A stretch of 64,000 nucleotides of DNA, from the NCBI GenBank assembly GCA_013397455.1, contig VYZB01000116.1:987310-1051309 (forward strand), written 5' to 3'. Positions 1-11,655 of the stretch are shown piece after piece. This DNA comes from Crotophaga sulcirostris. Lineage: Eukaryota; Chordata; Aves; Cuculiformes; Crotophagidae. The notes under the pieces are model-generated. The model saw only the letters and a list, made by a program, of their open reading frames with translations. It made no database searches and was not told the origin of the DNA. Position 1 is the first letter of the stretch; every line of letters starts with the position of its first letter. Both the position numbers and the translations under genes were made by a program.

Positions 1-567
<567 letters not shown>

Positions 568-1603
568 TGTTACCCAGGAGTTGGACAAAGAACTGTCTGT
601 ACCTTTTGAAAGCAGGCGAGAAGAATACTACTACTTAAGAAACAGAAGCATCAAAGCCAGCCAGTGAACATATTGCTCTAAAGTCTTGAATACTGTCTAC
701 ATTGAATGTAGAAAAATCATCCTCACCTTTTGGTGAACAAGGAGCAGAGAGCTCCGTGCTATGTAAGATATTGTAACTTAATAATACAAGGGTGTCACTA
801 GATGTTATAGTGGCACTTATTCTGGACGTCGGCTTTTGGTCAACCCAGGTGCAATAGAATTTCACATATTTTTTAAGCTGGAGAAGAGGAAAAAAAAAAT
901 CTGCATTTTACTTCTAGAGCTCAAGCTTGATTCTTAAAATAACCATGCAGATTAGTTTTAATATTACACTTTAGGCATCAAATCTATTTGAAAGGTCAAA
1001 GTGTCCTTACCACTTTGATTCCTACATTTGTTTTTAACAAATACATGCTTTTCAATACCAATGACTGAGAGGAATCTTGTGTGACAGATGGCTTACATTG
1101 ATGTCAGTCTTCCATCAGCTCAAACGAATATTTCAGTTCTCTAGAGCAGAGCCCAGAAGGGGAGTGAGGTGGGGACTGGGGAGAAGAAGAATAGCCATTG
1201 GTAATAAATTCCATGTAAAATGTTGAAAAAAAAGAGGTCTGTTGGGCTGGATGAGTTTCTGCTCCTGGTAATACTTGTGTGGGCACGCGTGGCAATGCTC
1301 ACAGGGGAAGGGGGGACTTCTAAATCTTTTCCTCCTGGTTTCTGCTGATGAACGAACTTGCAGTGCTCAATTCCCATAATGCAAAAAGAAAATGGTTTCT
1401 ATTCCAGAGGCATTCTCCTGATAAACTTGCTCTTCACTTCCAATTGGGATCACCTTAAAACACAAACCGTTGTGTGGGATTTCCACATTTTCATCAAAGG
1501 GAGAAGATGCCTCCTGTTGTGGCTATGCACTCAGTTTTGGCTCTCAACCAAAATTCCTTATGTTGGGTTATACGCCACTATCTTTTATATAAAGTTTGAG
1601 AAG

Positions 1604-1626
1604 TTTTTTTATTTTATTTTATTTTT
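1604..1626. repeat. (TTTTA)n low-complexity tract
   Basis: A short run of T-rich pentamers (TTTTA repeated about four times with a T7 head) in the putative KLHL29 3' UTR. It is a simple repeat with no other sign of function. Confidence 0.8.
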
Positions 1627-2216
1627 CAAGTTTTCTCATAGATGTGGAAACCTTATACATGTCTTATTTACAGATTTTAAACACACAAGTTTAAATCCCA
1701 TGGTAGCAAAATGCATAGACTTCAGCCCAGTACAAGAGACTTAAAAGGATTACTATGTAGAGTTGTAAGTATATGCACAGCACAGGGGTTATATTTTTAT
1801 ATATATTAAAATATTGTCTATCCAGAGAGCATTGTGATGTGGAAATTCTTTATAAATTTATACATGAAAGGATCAAGTGGGAGATGGACCGGGTAACATA
1901 GAGAGGGCTGGGGAAAGAATCATAAAATTCACAAGTAGGAAGTAACCCCAAGCTAAGGATTGTCTGACTTCTTTCCAAGTAGAGGGAAAAAAGTTGCCAT
2001 ACTTGCCTTTGCAGACTCAAATCCCAAATGTCATGCCAGTAATTGAAGAAGGAGGGACCGCTACAGGGCGTGGGCGAGATCTTACAGTCAATATCTAGTT
2101 GAATTTCATACCAAATACGCTAGCCTTTTTATACGGAGGGAGGTCTGCCTTCAGCTTTGGGGAAATCAATGCAGATGGTTAGCTAATCATCTTATTTTAT
2201 TAATGATTGTTTATAA

Positions 2217-2235
2217 AATAAAAGAAAAAAATAAA
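2217..2235 (+). promoter_or_regulatory. KLHL29: Two proximal poly(A) signal candidates
   Basis: Two overlapping-context AATAAA hexamers at 2217-2222 and 2230-2235 are followed by a T-rich stretch. They would give a 3' UTR about 1.65 kb long and are an alternative to the distal signals. Confidence 0.35.
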
Positions 2236-2696
2236 ATTTGTATCTTGCAGTATTTAAAGAAAAAGTGCTCAAGTCAGCTAAGTCACGCTACAGGGTGACT
2301 CAAGTCTCTCATTTTGACAGTGAGGTTCCAGCCTTTGTTATGCAGCTGTTTTATTTATTCTTTGACAAAACAAAATAAGCACAACAAAATTATATACTAC
2401 TATGTCATTTAAAGTATTTATGTCAAACAGGGTGCAAGTGTGAACCTAAAGATTGGAGCACAAGTTTCTAACTGCCTGGGGCAGGACTAATTTTAGTGTT
2501 GGTGTGTGTCTACCTCCAAAGGAGGTGCTACCTGTCAACAAGACCTAAACACATTCAACATTTCCAATTTAGCTTATTTCTTCATTTCTCACACTGGAAC
2601 AAAACTGGCTATTTCTGTGAATAATATTAAAAACAGGGTTATCTGTAATGGTATTGTATATAGTTTATGTTTACTGTTAAGTTCTTGTTATATTAT

Positions 2697-2765
2697 AATA
2701 AATATATTTATAGATCTAGATTCAGCATCCAGATTGGATTAATTTTGTCATGACTGGCCAATAAA
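2697..2765 (+). promoter_or_regulatory. KLHL29: Distal poly(A) signal candidates
   Basis: AATAAA occurs at 2697-2702 and again at 2760-2765. The second is followed within about 20-30 bases by GT/T-rich sequence, the usual arrangement of a cleavage site, so I favour it as the main 3' end of KLHL29. Confidence 0.45.
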
Positions 2766-5604
2766 CAGCACTGAATGGAGACGTCAGGTTTCTTCCCAGC
2801 CATGGATGAAAATGGGTTCATTCCATCCCACTAGTTGCTCTTGCAAATCCAAAAATGTATTGCTAATATTTAAATGCTCAGTAGCTTCCAAAGGACTTCA
2901 TTCTCCATTCCAAAAAAAATTGTAGAAGTGATTTCAGATTTTATTCAGCAAGACTTTTTCTTCATTTATTTTCCCAGACTGACTCTTACGTAAAGAACAA
3001 AAGGACCCAAGAAAGTTCAGAAAACAGTATTAAAAAAAAACCAAAACAAACAAAAAAACCCCACCCCACTGAAAAACAGCTTTGTGGTTGTTTTTGTTGT
3101 TTTCTTTGTTTGCTCTTATTTTGTTTTCTTTTAAATGAAAGTTAGGGTTTGTACTGCTCTGATGCTGTGATGTTTAAAAGATGACTGAAAACCACTTTTG
3201 CCTGATGGTCAGAATTCCTTTGTATCCAGAGTGGGAGCTCTGGAACTCGCTGGACGCATCTTTCAGAGAGCACGTTAAGTGCCGCCGTTCATGCTTTCTT
3301 TGATGTTTCATTAGGGTGTCATCTGGTAGTTGTAAAACTGGATATGGAACAAAGAGGAGCCAAATATAACTAGTCTCACATACCACTGCAGTGGAACATT
3401 TCAGCTGGATCTTAGGAGGCAATATCTGTTCTACACATTAACAGGAATAGCCTGACACACATTGAAATTGTCTCCAGTTCTTACAGCGTACATCTATGCA
3501 AGTATTTAAAAGCATGAACCACAGTTCTTAAACATTTTATTTTAGGTTTAGTGACTCAGGTCAAACAGCCTGTGAAGATTATGAAAAGACCTTCAATTCA
3601 GTATTATACAACCATGCTGCAATAATCCAGACCAAGTGGAATGAGTTGCCACCTTTTCATCATCACTCCGCAAAGATCTCTTACTCAGCACTAGTTGATA
3701 ATACTTGGTAGGATGAACAAGACACAGGCTGTTTGCTTTACTTGTATGTGGAAATTATTTTAGTTCCCCTCTGGGAAGCTGGCTGAGCGCTTTTGCCAAA
3801 TGAATCGTGCACATATCTGCTCAGAGATTTTTCTTTTTAAAAGCTTTAAGAAATTGAGGAGACAGGCTGGCTCAGCAGCCTGATAATGATAACAACTCTT
3901 TTGTTCGCTGGTTTGCCTCTCCCCTGGCTCACCTGGGAAGGAGAGTGATCTCCAGATGGGGCTGTTCACTGCGTTCAGGTAATCACCCACCCCTGACAAT
4001 TCACACAAGTCATCCACCTTCCTCGTGTTGTTTCATCTAGTGGCAAACACACTGTACTAATAAAACCTCAGCAACCCTGCCTTTTAATTAACTGCAACTA
4101 GGTGTTAAGCCTGAGCTTAGCACAGTGCAATTGGAGCAAGCTAATTAGAGCGTTCGTTACACTTCAGCTTGCCCTTGGTAGAGTCCAGACAAACTGAGTG
4201 CAGACAAGCACCCAGTTTCTGCAGCTGCAGGGATTAGCTGGGAGAAGAGCTGGAGCCTGACTTGACGAGTACCACTGTGTTCAATCAGCAGAGACAGCAA
4301 AGGCACAAACTGCTTCAAGTACTTTACTCACCCACCAGGCTTCTTGTGAAGGATGTCTCTGGAAGTTGGAACCAGCTGTTTCTCTGCTGTCTCGAATGCT
4401 AGGGCAAGGTCTCAGAACCAGACTGCCTCCCCATCACCAGCTGGAAAAGGTGACTTAATATTCAAGTGGGGGACAAACCTACAAATAGGCAGTCAAGTCC
4501 TGGCAGGCTGCAACCTGTGCCAGGTCCCAAGGAAGACGCTGACTCTGTATCCACTTTGACATTTTTACAACTTATCACACTAATACAAGCTTTTTAAATT
4601 GGATGAGACCCTTAAACTCACCCCTTAATGCCTTCTTTCCCATTTCAAGCTGGCTCAAAAACAGGAGCTGAAACATGCTTTCAGCTGAAGCAGAGTTGCC
4701 AGCACGTATGGAAAGGCAGCAGTAAGTTCCCGTCACCAGTGAGTGTTTTGGGTTGATAACTGAAGACTGCAGGAAAAGCCAGAAAGAAAATGGTCTGGAG
4801 GGAAGCAGATGGATGTGTTTTGGGCACAGTGTTTCCATCACTCATTACAATAAGCTGGACAGTGATACCAGAACAGAAACACCCTTTTTTCCTCTGAAAA
4901 GCCAATCTGTTCAAGCCACGATAAAACACTCGCTGAGGTTAGAATTCATGAAAGCAAGAACTGCCATCATGGGCTCCTTAGCTGAGCTGTGTGGGCATGA
5001 CAAGCAGACCAGCACCATCTCCAACTGGAAATGAAAAAGAAAGTGGCAGACTACCTTGAAAAACGATGCTCCCTTTGCTACTCACCAGTGTTTTTTCTTA
5101 TGATAACACACACTACTTTCAGTAATTCTTGTTTAGCTAGAGGATTTCTTATAGAGTAACAAATTCCGTTTTTCTTTTCCTGAACAAGTTCTGCTTCAAT
5201 CAGGAGCAGCTTTACACACAGAATTAAATGTTTTGGCTCAGTTACTACCTGGGAGAAGGAAGCTCTAGTGCTGTCATCAAGCCAAATCTGCCTCTGAATT
5301 TTTCATTAGTGGTGGTCTATACAACGAAGGTTTGAAAGGCTGCCTGCTGGTTTTAATTTCATCATCTGTTATTCTTGATCAGCATTCTCTTTTTCCTGTG
5401 AAGTTCACATCCCAGATCTTACACAGCAAGATTCATATTGGCAACGGTATCAAACCCTTTTGCAACCTGTCCAGAGAACAGCACCAGTAACCCAGGTTTT
5501 TTTAAGTACTTGACAGGCAACTTCAGCCTGCAGCTTTTAAGTGAATTAATACAGAACTAGGAATTGTGGTGAGAACTGGGGCTAAGCTAAGGTTGGCTTA
5601 AAGT

Positions 5605-6210
5605 CATTTGGCCAAGAAGGCCAACAGTATCCTGGCTTGTATGAAAACTGGTGTGGCCAGCAGCAGCAGGGAGGTGATTGTGCCCCTCTACTCAGCACTG
5701 GTGAGGCCGCAGCTCGAATCCTGTGTTCAGTTTTGGGCCCCTCACTACAGGAAGGGTGTTGAGTTGCTGATGTGTCCAGGGGAGCGCAATGGAGCTGGTG
5801 AAGGGGCTGGAGAATAAGACTTACAAGGAGCAGCTGAGGGAACTTGGATTGTTTAGCCTGGAGGAGGCTGAGGGGAGACCTTATCACTCTTTACAACTAC
5901 CTGAAAGGAGGTTGGAGTGAGGTGGGTGCCTGTCTCTTCTCCCAAATAACAAGTAATAGAATGAGAAGAAATGGACTGAAGTTGTGCCAGGGGAGGTTTA
6001 GATTGGATATCAGAAAAAATTTCTTTACCAAAAGAGTGGTGAAGCACTGCAACAGGCTGCACAGGGAAGTGGTGGAGTCACAATCTCTGGAAGCATTCAT
6101 AAAGTATGTAGACATGGCACTTCAGGACATGGTTTAGTAGGCACGGTGACAATTCGTCTCAATCTTAGAGATCTCTTCCAATCTCAGTGAATCTATGATT
6201 CTATTCTATG
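5605..6210 (+). mobile_element. CR1 LINE, 5'-truncated, with 3' end of ORF2 and 3' terminus
   Basis: Chicken repeat 1 (CR1) non-LTR retrotransposon fragment. Two reading-frame segments match the C-terminal end of CR1 ORF2 downstream of the reverse-transcriptase core: one at 5608-5817 (…[13 protein letters not shown]…VQFWAPHY…) and one at 5844-6137 (…[15 protein letters not shown]…[16 protein letters not shown]…). A frameshift/deletion near 5775-5845 separates them, so the copy cannot make an intact protein. It runs to the CR1 3' terminus, TCTATGATTCTATTCTATG, at about 6192-6210. The reverse-transcriptase catalytic part is absent because of the 5' truncation typical of CR1. The good match to the family pattern suggests a fairly young copy. 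Confidence 0.93.
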
Positions 6211-7774
6211 CTTGCACCACAGGCAATACACACACCTTCTCCACCACCCAGCATCAGTGACCTTTTGTCAATGTTTTTGTGGCTGAAGAGCAGAGACCTA
6301 ACTGAAGTCACTCCTACAGAAACTTCAGCTCTTCCTTTCTTCCCACCTCATTAAAAGATACAGGTTTATAAAAATTATAGTTGTTCCTGGTAGAAAGGAA
6401 CCAATTCCTCTCCACTTCTTTGGAACTTAAACAAAGCAGTCCCTAATTTGTAACCCTTTGATGCTGTCCACCAGCACAAGGACATTGTAAGAATCAAAGA
6501 ACTGAACTGTGGAGATGACGCTCCAAATGCTTTAAGTCAAGAGCTGACCGTTATGCTCTACCAGATACACTGTCCCTCCACCCAAGATAAAGATAATCAG
6601 CTCTTGCAAAGCAAGCCTGTATTTCCAAGCCCACTGGAATTTCTGTAGCCTGTTTCCATTAAAAGAGATCATCTTTTAATAAGTTATTTACTTTCATGCT
6701 CAATGAATGCAGTGCTCCATTACTTGCTGACACACAGTTCAATTTTACCTGGTTCAATTTGTGCCCAGCTTTTCTGCCAGCTGCCTGTTTACGTACTGAA
6801 ACATATAAATGCCACACACAGCCTTTCCAGGGAAAATGAAGAGTGGAAATGTGGTGGGGAATGTGTGGGCATGGCTCACATTTCTGTTTTCTATTTGGCA
6901 AGCAGCATCCTATGGGGAATAAGATGTCCAGGCTGCACTCTACCTGGACAGGATATCTGACTATCCCTAGTGGATAAGGGTTTTCAAATTCATTGAGTAA
7001 CTGAACACTCAACCATCTCGAGAAAGCCCACAAGTCTCTGCCCTGCTGACATTCATTTATAATAACACAAGGGTATATCTGAAAGAGTGCTGGTAATGTG
7101 ACAGTTATCAAAAGGGCAAGCAAAATGACTGGGTAATTACAGAGCATTCACCTGACATCAATCCCAAGTAAAAATGGAAAGATGATATCTAACTAAACTG
7201 ATCATGAATCAAAGAGATAAGCATAAATACGACAATTTTCTAGAAAAATCAGCTGTATCACACAAACCCGATCTCATTCTCTGACAGGATTACACATTTG
7301 ATTGATAAGGTAATAGATTTTCAACAGCATGTGACAAAATAATTCAGCTCTCTCACTGTACAGTATTCAGACAGCAAATATTAACCAGCCTAAGAATAGG
7401 CAGATTAATTGATGAATAGCTCATCTGTTCAAGTAATTCTCAATTTGGTGTTATCAGACTAGTTCTAATGGGGGAATCCTCTTGCTTCAAAATTCTTGAA
7501 GGAAAATCTTGACACAAATCATCAGACAGAGACCTGTGGAAACAGAGATTAGCAGAGCAGAAGGTAATGAGGACTGAACAAGTCATATGTACTGTGCTGG
7601 CTCGGACCTCTAAAATAAAACTTCTTCTAATAAAGCTAAGCAGGACCTCAGCGACATGGGAACAAGGAATACTGACATTCAAGATGCAGAACAGCATTGT
7701 GAAAAGCTGCAAATCCGAGAAGAGTCAAGCAACAAGAGCTCTGAGCCCAATTTCATGGCATAAAAGGCCTAAAT

Positions 7775-8230
7775 TGATCTTAGGATGTCTAAAGAGGGGA
7801 ACGGTGAGCAGGACACAGTGATTTTTAGCTCTATATATGGCACTGGTGGGACCGATGCTGGAATACCACATCAATTTCCTCTGTGAACAAATGTTTTAGA
7901 AGATGCTGAAAAATTGACCTACTGCAGAAAAGAGCCACAAAATTGACATAAAGGCTGGAGAAAATGCAGTGAAAGCCATAAAGAGCTCATTCTGCTCAGC
8001 AAAAAGATGACTGAGAGGCTACTTGATCACAGTGCATTAGTATCTTCATGGGGAGGGGGGAATATCTGTATGAAAAGTCTAGAACATAAAGAGAAGACAA
8101 GAAGTGATGCTTTTAAGGAGAAGCCAGATAAAAATAAGCTAGGAATAAGGCATGTGTTTCTATCAGTGAACTTAATCACTTGATGAAAAACTCAAAGAGC
8201 AGGGTAGATACACGAACTCTGCAGAACAAG
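7775..8230 (+). mobile_element. Old, diverged CR1 LINE fragment
   Basis: The order of blocks follows the 3' end of CR1-type ORF2: an 'aggatgtctaaagagggga' block, then 'ctctatatatggcactggtggg', a 'ctggaatacc' block and an 'agaaaagagccacaaaattga' block. Many changes and indels break the frame and no clean terminal repeat remains, so both ends are approximate. It looks older than the copy at 5605-6210. Confidence 0.6.
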
Positions 8231-11200
8231 ACCAGATGCCTTGCTTGCAAAGTCTGCTAAGCCCAACAGAAGTTAGTGCACCCTGTGCATGCATGAGATT
8301 AAATTGTACACGCCACAGCATCATATTCAACAAAGTTTTTTTCTGCTGACATTACTCTGTGAATAAACCCAAATTTTTGTGACAAATTGCTGAACATTTA
8401 AATCATCATTAGTTGTTAGCTCATTTCCATTTCCAAAATTTATTCTCGTGTATTGAAGATTAACACTGTAAAATTTATGCTCAGCTTGTGCTTGTGTGGC
8501 TGTCCTCTGAATCTTGTGAAAAGGAAGCTTTTTATTTAAAAAAGAAAAAAAATGATTTCTGCCTTCTGGACATGCTTTAAATTTTAGAGCAAGATTCTGA
8601 AGCACTCTAACCTCAATATAAAGGCTAGACATTAATTTTAAACCAGCTACATCTCCAGTGATTCACGACAAATGTAGTCTTAAATACTTACATTTCTGAT
8701 ACTTAAAATGTCTACAGAAAACAGCAGTTTATTACTAAACTGATGTTAATGGTCACATACAATGTAAATAGTCACGTTGTATTTCCTTTATCTCACTAAA
8801 CCTTTTGGAATGTCGATGAGAATGCAATGAGCTTCACTTCAAAATTCACTTCATATTCATTAGAAACTAAAATAGATTGGCAATTTGTCCTTCCCTATCA
8901 CCTAAACCAGGTACCCCTGTTCTTCTAGGTGGCCTCCACATACAGAAGGGATTCTACAAGGTGTAACAAAGTCAGCAAGAGAATGCAAGACCGTGACAAC
9001 AGAACTAGAGCTGAGGTCTGGGAGATGCTCAATAGTTCCTTATGTACAGCAGCATTATTTTCTTTCCCTCTACAGCAAAAAGATTCAATTTCTTAGCAAA
9101 TTAATTTAGTCCAAATTTAACATATTTTTCTAGGATGAATATTTTGGTCTCTGCGTTACCTCCTTTGCTGAAGAAATATTTCAAAGGGAGCCTTTTTGAA
9201 TTTTTCCAAGCCTTGCCTTCCTCGCAACCTGCAGCCTCGGTCATTCAGTCTTCTTCAGACTCCTACTTCCTTACAGACACAGTCAAACATTGCTGGGTTA
9301 CAGCACAGTTCAAATCTACATTAACGCAAAGGCATTTTCATCACAACACAATTCCTCCCTACAAAAAACCAAGATGACAAATACTGTTAGCATTCCTAGC
9401 AGCCAACCAGTCTCGGGGACCTGTGCATTTCTCACACAAACTGTGCCAAATCCCTGACTGCTGAGAAACAGAATTAAACAAAACCAAACACGGAGAAGAG
9501 CCCACCACAGCAGAACCAGCTCAGCTTCTGCAGAACGCCAAAATATCCCAAGTGTTGCAGCAGTGGTGCCCCAAAAGAAGAGACTGAACAACCTCCTCCT
9601 CTGTTCTCAACCTGCCCCACTCTTGGAATGGAAATTGAGGAGCCTTATAACACAGCTTAACACGATGATACCTTTTGCACCTGAAACTTATTCCAAATCA
9701 TCATCCATCTATCAGCATACTTTAATGGAGATGGCCAGGTTTACACTAACATTCCTCTAAAAGCAGTGAATCCATTTAAATCTTAGCAGCTTATCATATT
9801 TTTAAAGGAAAAGGATTTCCCCTGCTATTAAAGTAAGGCTCAATATAGTGTAATTCAAAGGCATTCCTAAAATAAATGGAATTTAGTAGCAGTCACAGTC
9901 ATTTACTGGCAGTGGGTTCAACTGAAATACACTCCCTATGCAAATGATCACACTGTAAAAAATTACTCACCTAGAAATGGAATGAGGCTGAATTAATTAG
10001 TGTTAAAGTTTATAATCCCTCATTTTTACATAATCGTTACATGACCACAAGTGATGCATAAAAGAAGCAGAAAAAAAATGAAGTGTTTGCCTTCATTAAT
10101 CAGTTCATAAGTTTACTGATTTAGCTTGCAGAATTTATTCCCATACAATGCTATCTTAAAGCCCCATATATTACCAGTCCAAATCCAAATCCTTTCCAAG
10201 ATATAGAACAAAACGATCTCATTTCTAGTTTATTTAAATAAATTATCTGAGGGGCTTAAAGGAGGGAACAGAGGATGCGCGACACTGCAAATTCATGGAG
10301 ATATGGGAAACTATTTCTAAACTACATTCAAGGCAGAAGCCGACAGCAGAAGGAAGCAGTGTTCAGCATCGAGCTCTCGACAAACGCCAGTGCCACACAA
10401 GCTTTTACTAGGACTTTATTAAAAACATGTGAGGCAACCCAACTATTCCTCACTAATTCATGCTTTTGAAGCACCACTCAAAGTTCATGAAGTATTTTTA
10501 CAAGAATCCTTTTGTCAATGCCCAAATGAAGCACAGTTCTGTCCCATTGAACTGATGATTTTTACAGCCTCTGTCAGAAATCAGGCCTGAAACTATTCTC
10601 TCTGGTCATGCTAACTGAAAGACAAAAGCAGACTTGCAAGACTTCCTATCCTACATCCTACAGAATGCAAACACCTTGCATAGTGTCAAGCGCGGTGCTG
10701 GCATCTGCAAGGCCACTCAGATCAGTACAACACATTTGACCACGCCGATACAAAATGAGCCAGGGCTCTCACTTATTGATTACTACATTATATTTACATA
10801 ATAACTTATATGTTTTATTTGATATCTAATTGTGCTTTCAAAAAAAGCAGAACTGGAGTCAGATGTGAAATAAGTTACTACTATCCTCTTCCTCAGCTAT
10901 TCTTTTGCCCAGGAGCCCTATAGATTAAGGAATACAAAAAAGGAAAAGAGGAAAAACGAGCATGTGTTATATGTCCTGCACCTCAAGAGAGGTGGTAACA
11001 GATGTACAGGACAGCTTCTCATACTGTTCCACGTCGTATACATCACATGCAGTTTGCTATCTCCAGATAAACGGCCAATATAGTTCTCATATGAGTAAGA
11101 TGGGAATTGATTCTTCACTTGCACAACTTCTAGCAGCTTGCTCTCCTGTGTTATGAATTATTGGGGGGGAACTAAAGGAATTCCCAGAGATATCAGAAGT

Positions 11201-11649
11201 TTATCTTTAAAAAAAAGGGGGGGGAAGAACTTTGATAGGGAGGAAAGACAGTGCTTCCTTAACAGACCTCTAATGAGAAACTCTGGCATTACTCGGACGC
11301 TGATATACTACAAGCAGACCTGGGTGGTACACTTGCAAACCCTGCAACAGAACATAAAATATTTCCTAAGCACAGAGCACAACTTCCTAACAATTACATT
11401 ATTCAGTCATCAATATACAATGCTAATCTCACCCTGTCAGTCAAAATTAATAATAGATTATTTTTTTCTTTAATGGGCAAACACTGGAAGCAAAATTACA
11501 GCTTAAACAACTCAACAGCAAGATCCCGGACTAAAACATCTGAACTGCAAAACCAAAGAGGGCTGGTAACAAAGACTGAAATCAGCTATTAGCTAGCATT
11601 TCTTTTAAAAAGATTTCTGAAAGAGCTAAAGCTGTGTTTTCTTGTCATC

Positions 11650-11655
11650 TTTATT
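11650..11655 (-). promoter_or_regulatory. ATAD2B: Candidate distal poly(A) signal of ATAD2B
   Basis: AATAAA on the - strand, about 3.3 kb after the ATAD2B stop codon. The downstream sequence is only moderately GU-rich, so use of this site is an inference. Confidence 0.4.

Larger units (their letters stand above)
568..2785 (+). other. KLHL29: KLHL29 3' UTR (end estimated)
   Basis: Non-coding sequence follows the KLHL29 stop codon and is AT-rich, without recognisable interspersed repeats. Several AATAAA hexamers occur (2217, 2230, 2697, 2760). I place the probable end about 20 bases after the last one, where GT-rich sequence follows. An AU-rich TTTATTTATT element lies near 2350. The longest reading frame in it, about 128 codons at 1358-1744, shows no recognisable protein and is treated as chance. 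Transcript evidence is needed for the exact end. Confidence 0.55.
2786..11639. other. Intergenic region between converging KLHL29 and ATAD2B
   Basis: No exon of a recognised gene is visible. Two + oriented CR1 LINE fragments (about 5605-6210 and 7775-8230) are annotated separately. There is an A-rich/T-rich pair of simple tracts at 3030-3062 and 3085-3135. The longest ORF outside CR1 is 162 codons on the - strand (6659-7147), with no recognised domain. The remaining stretches (about 2786-5604, 6211-7774 and 8231-11639) hold nothing I recognise. Confidence 0.6.

Noticed and set aside
1358..1744. 128-codon + frame after KLHL29
   Set aside because: Lies within the likely 3' UTR, is rich in Phe/Leu from T-rich DNA, and has no recognisable domain.
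5608..6137. Two open frames that look like a gene
   Set aside because: They are the C-terminal part of CR1 ORF2 in a truncated, frameshifted LINE copy, not a host gene.
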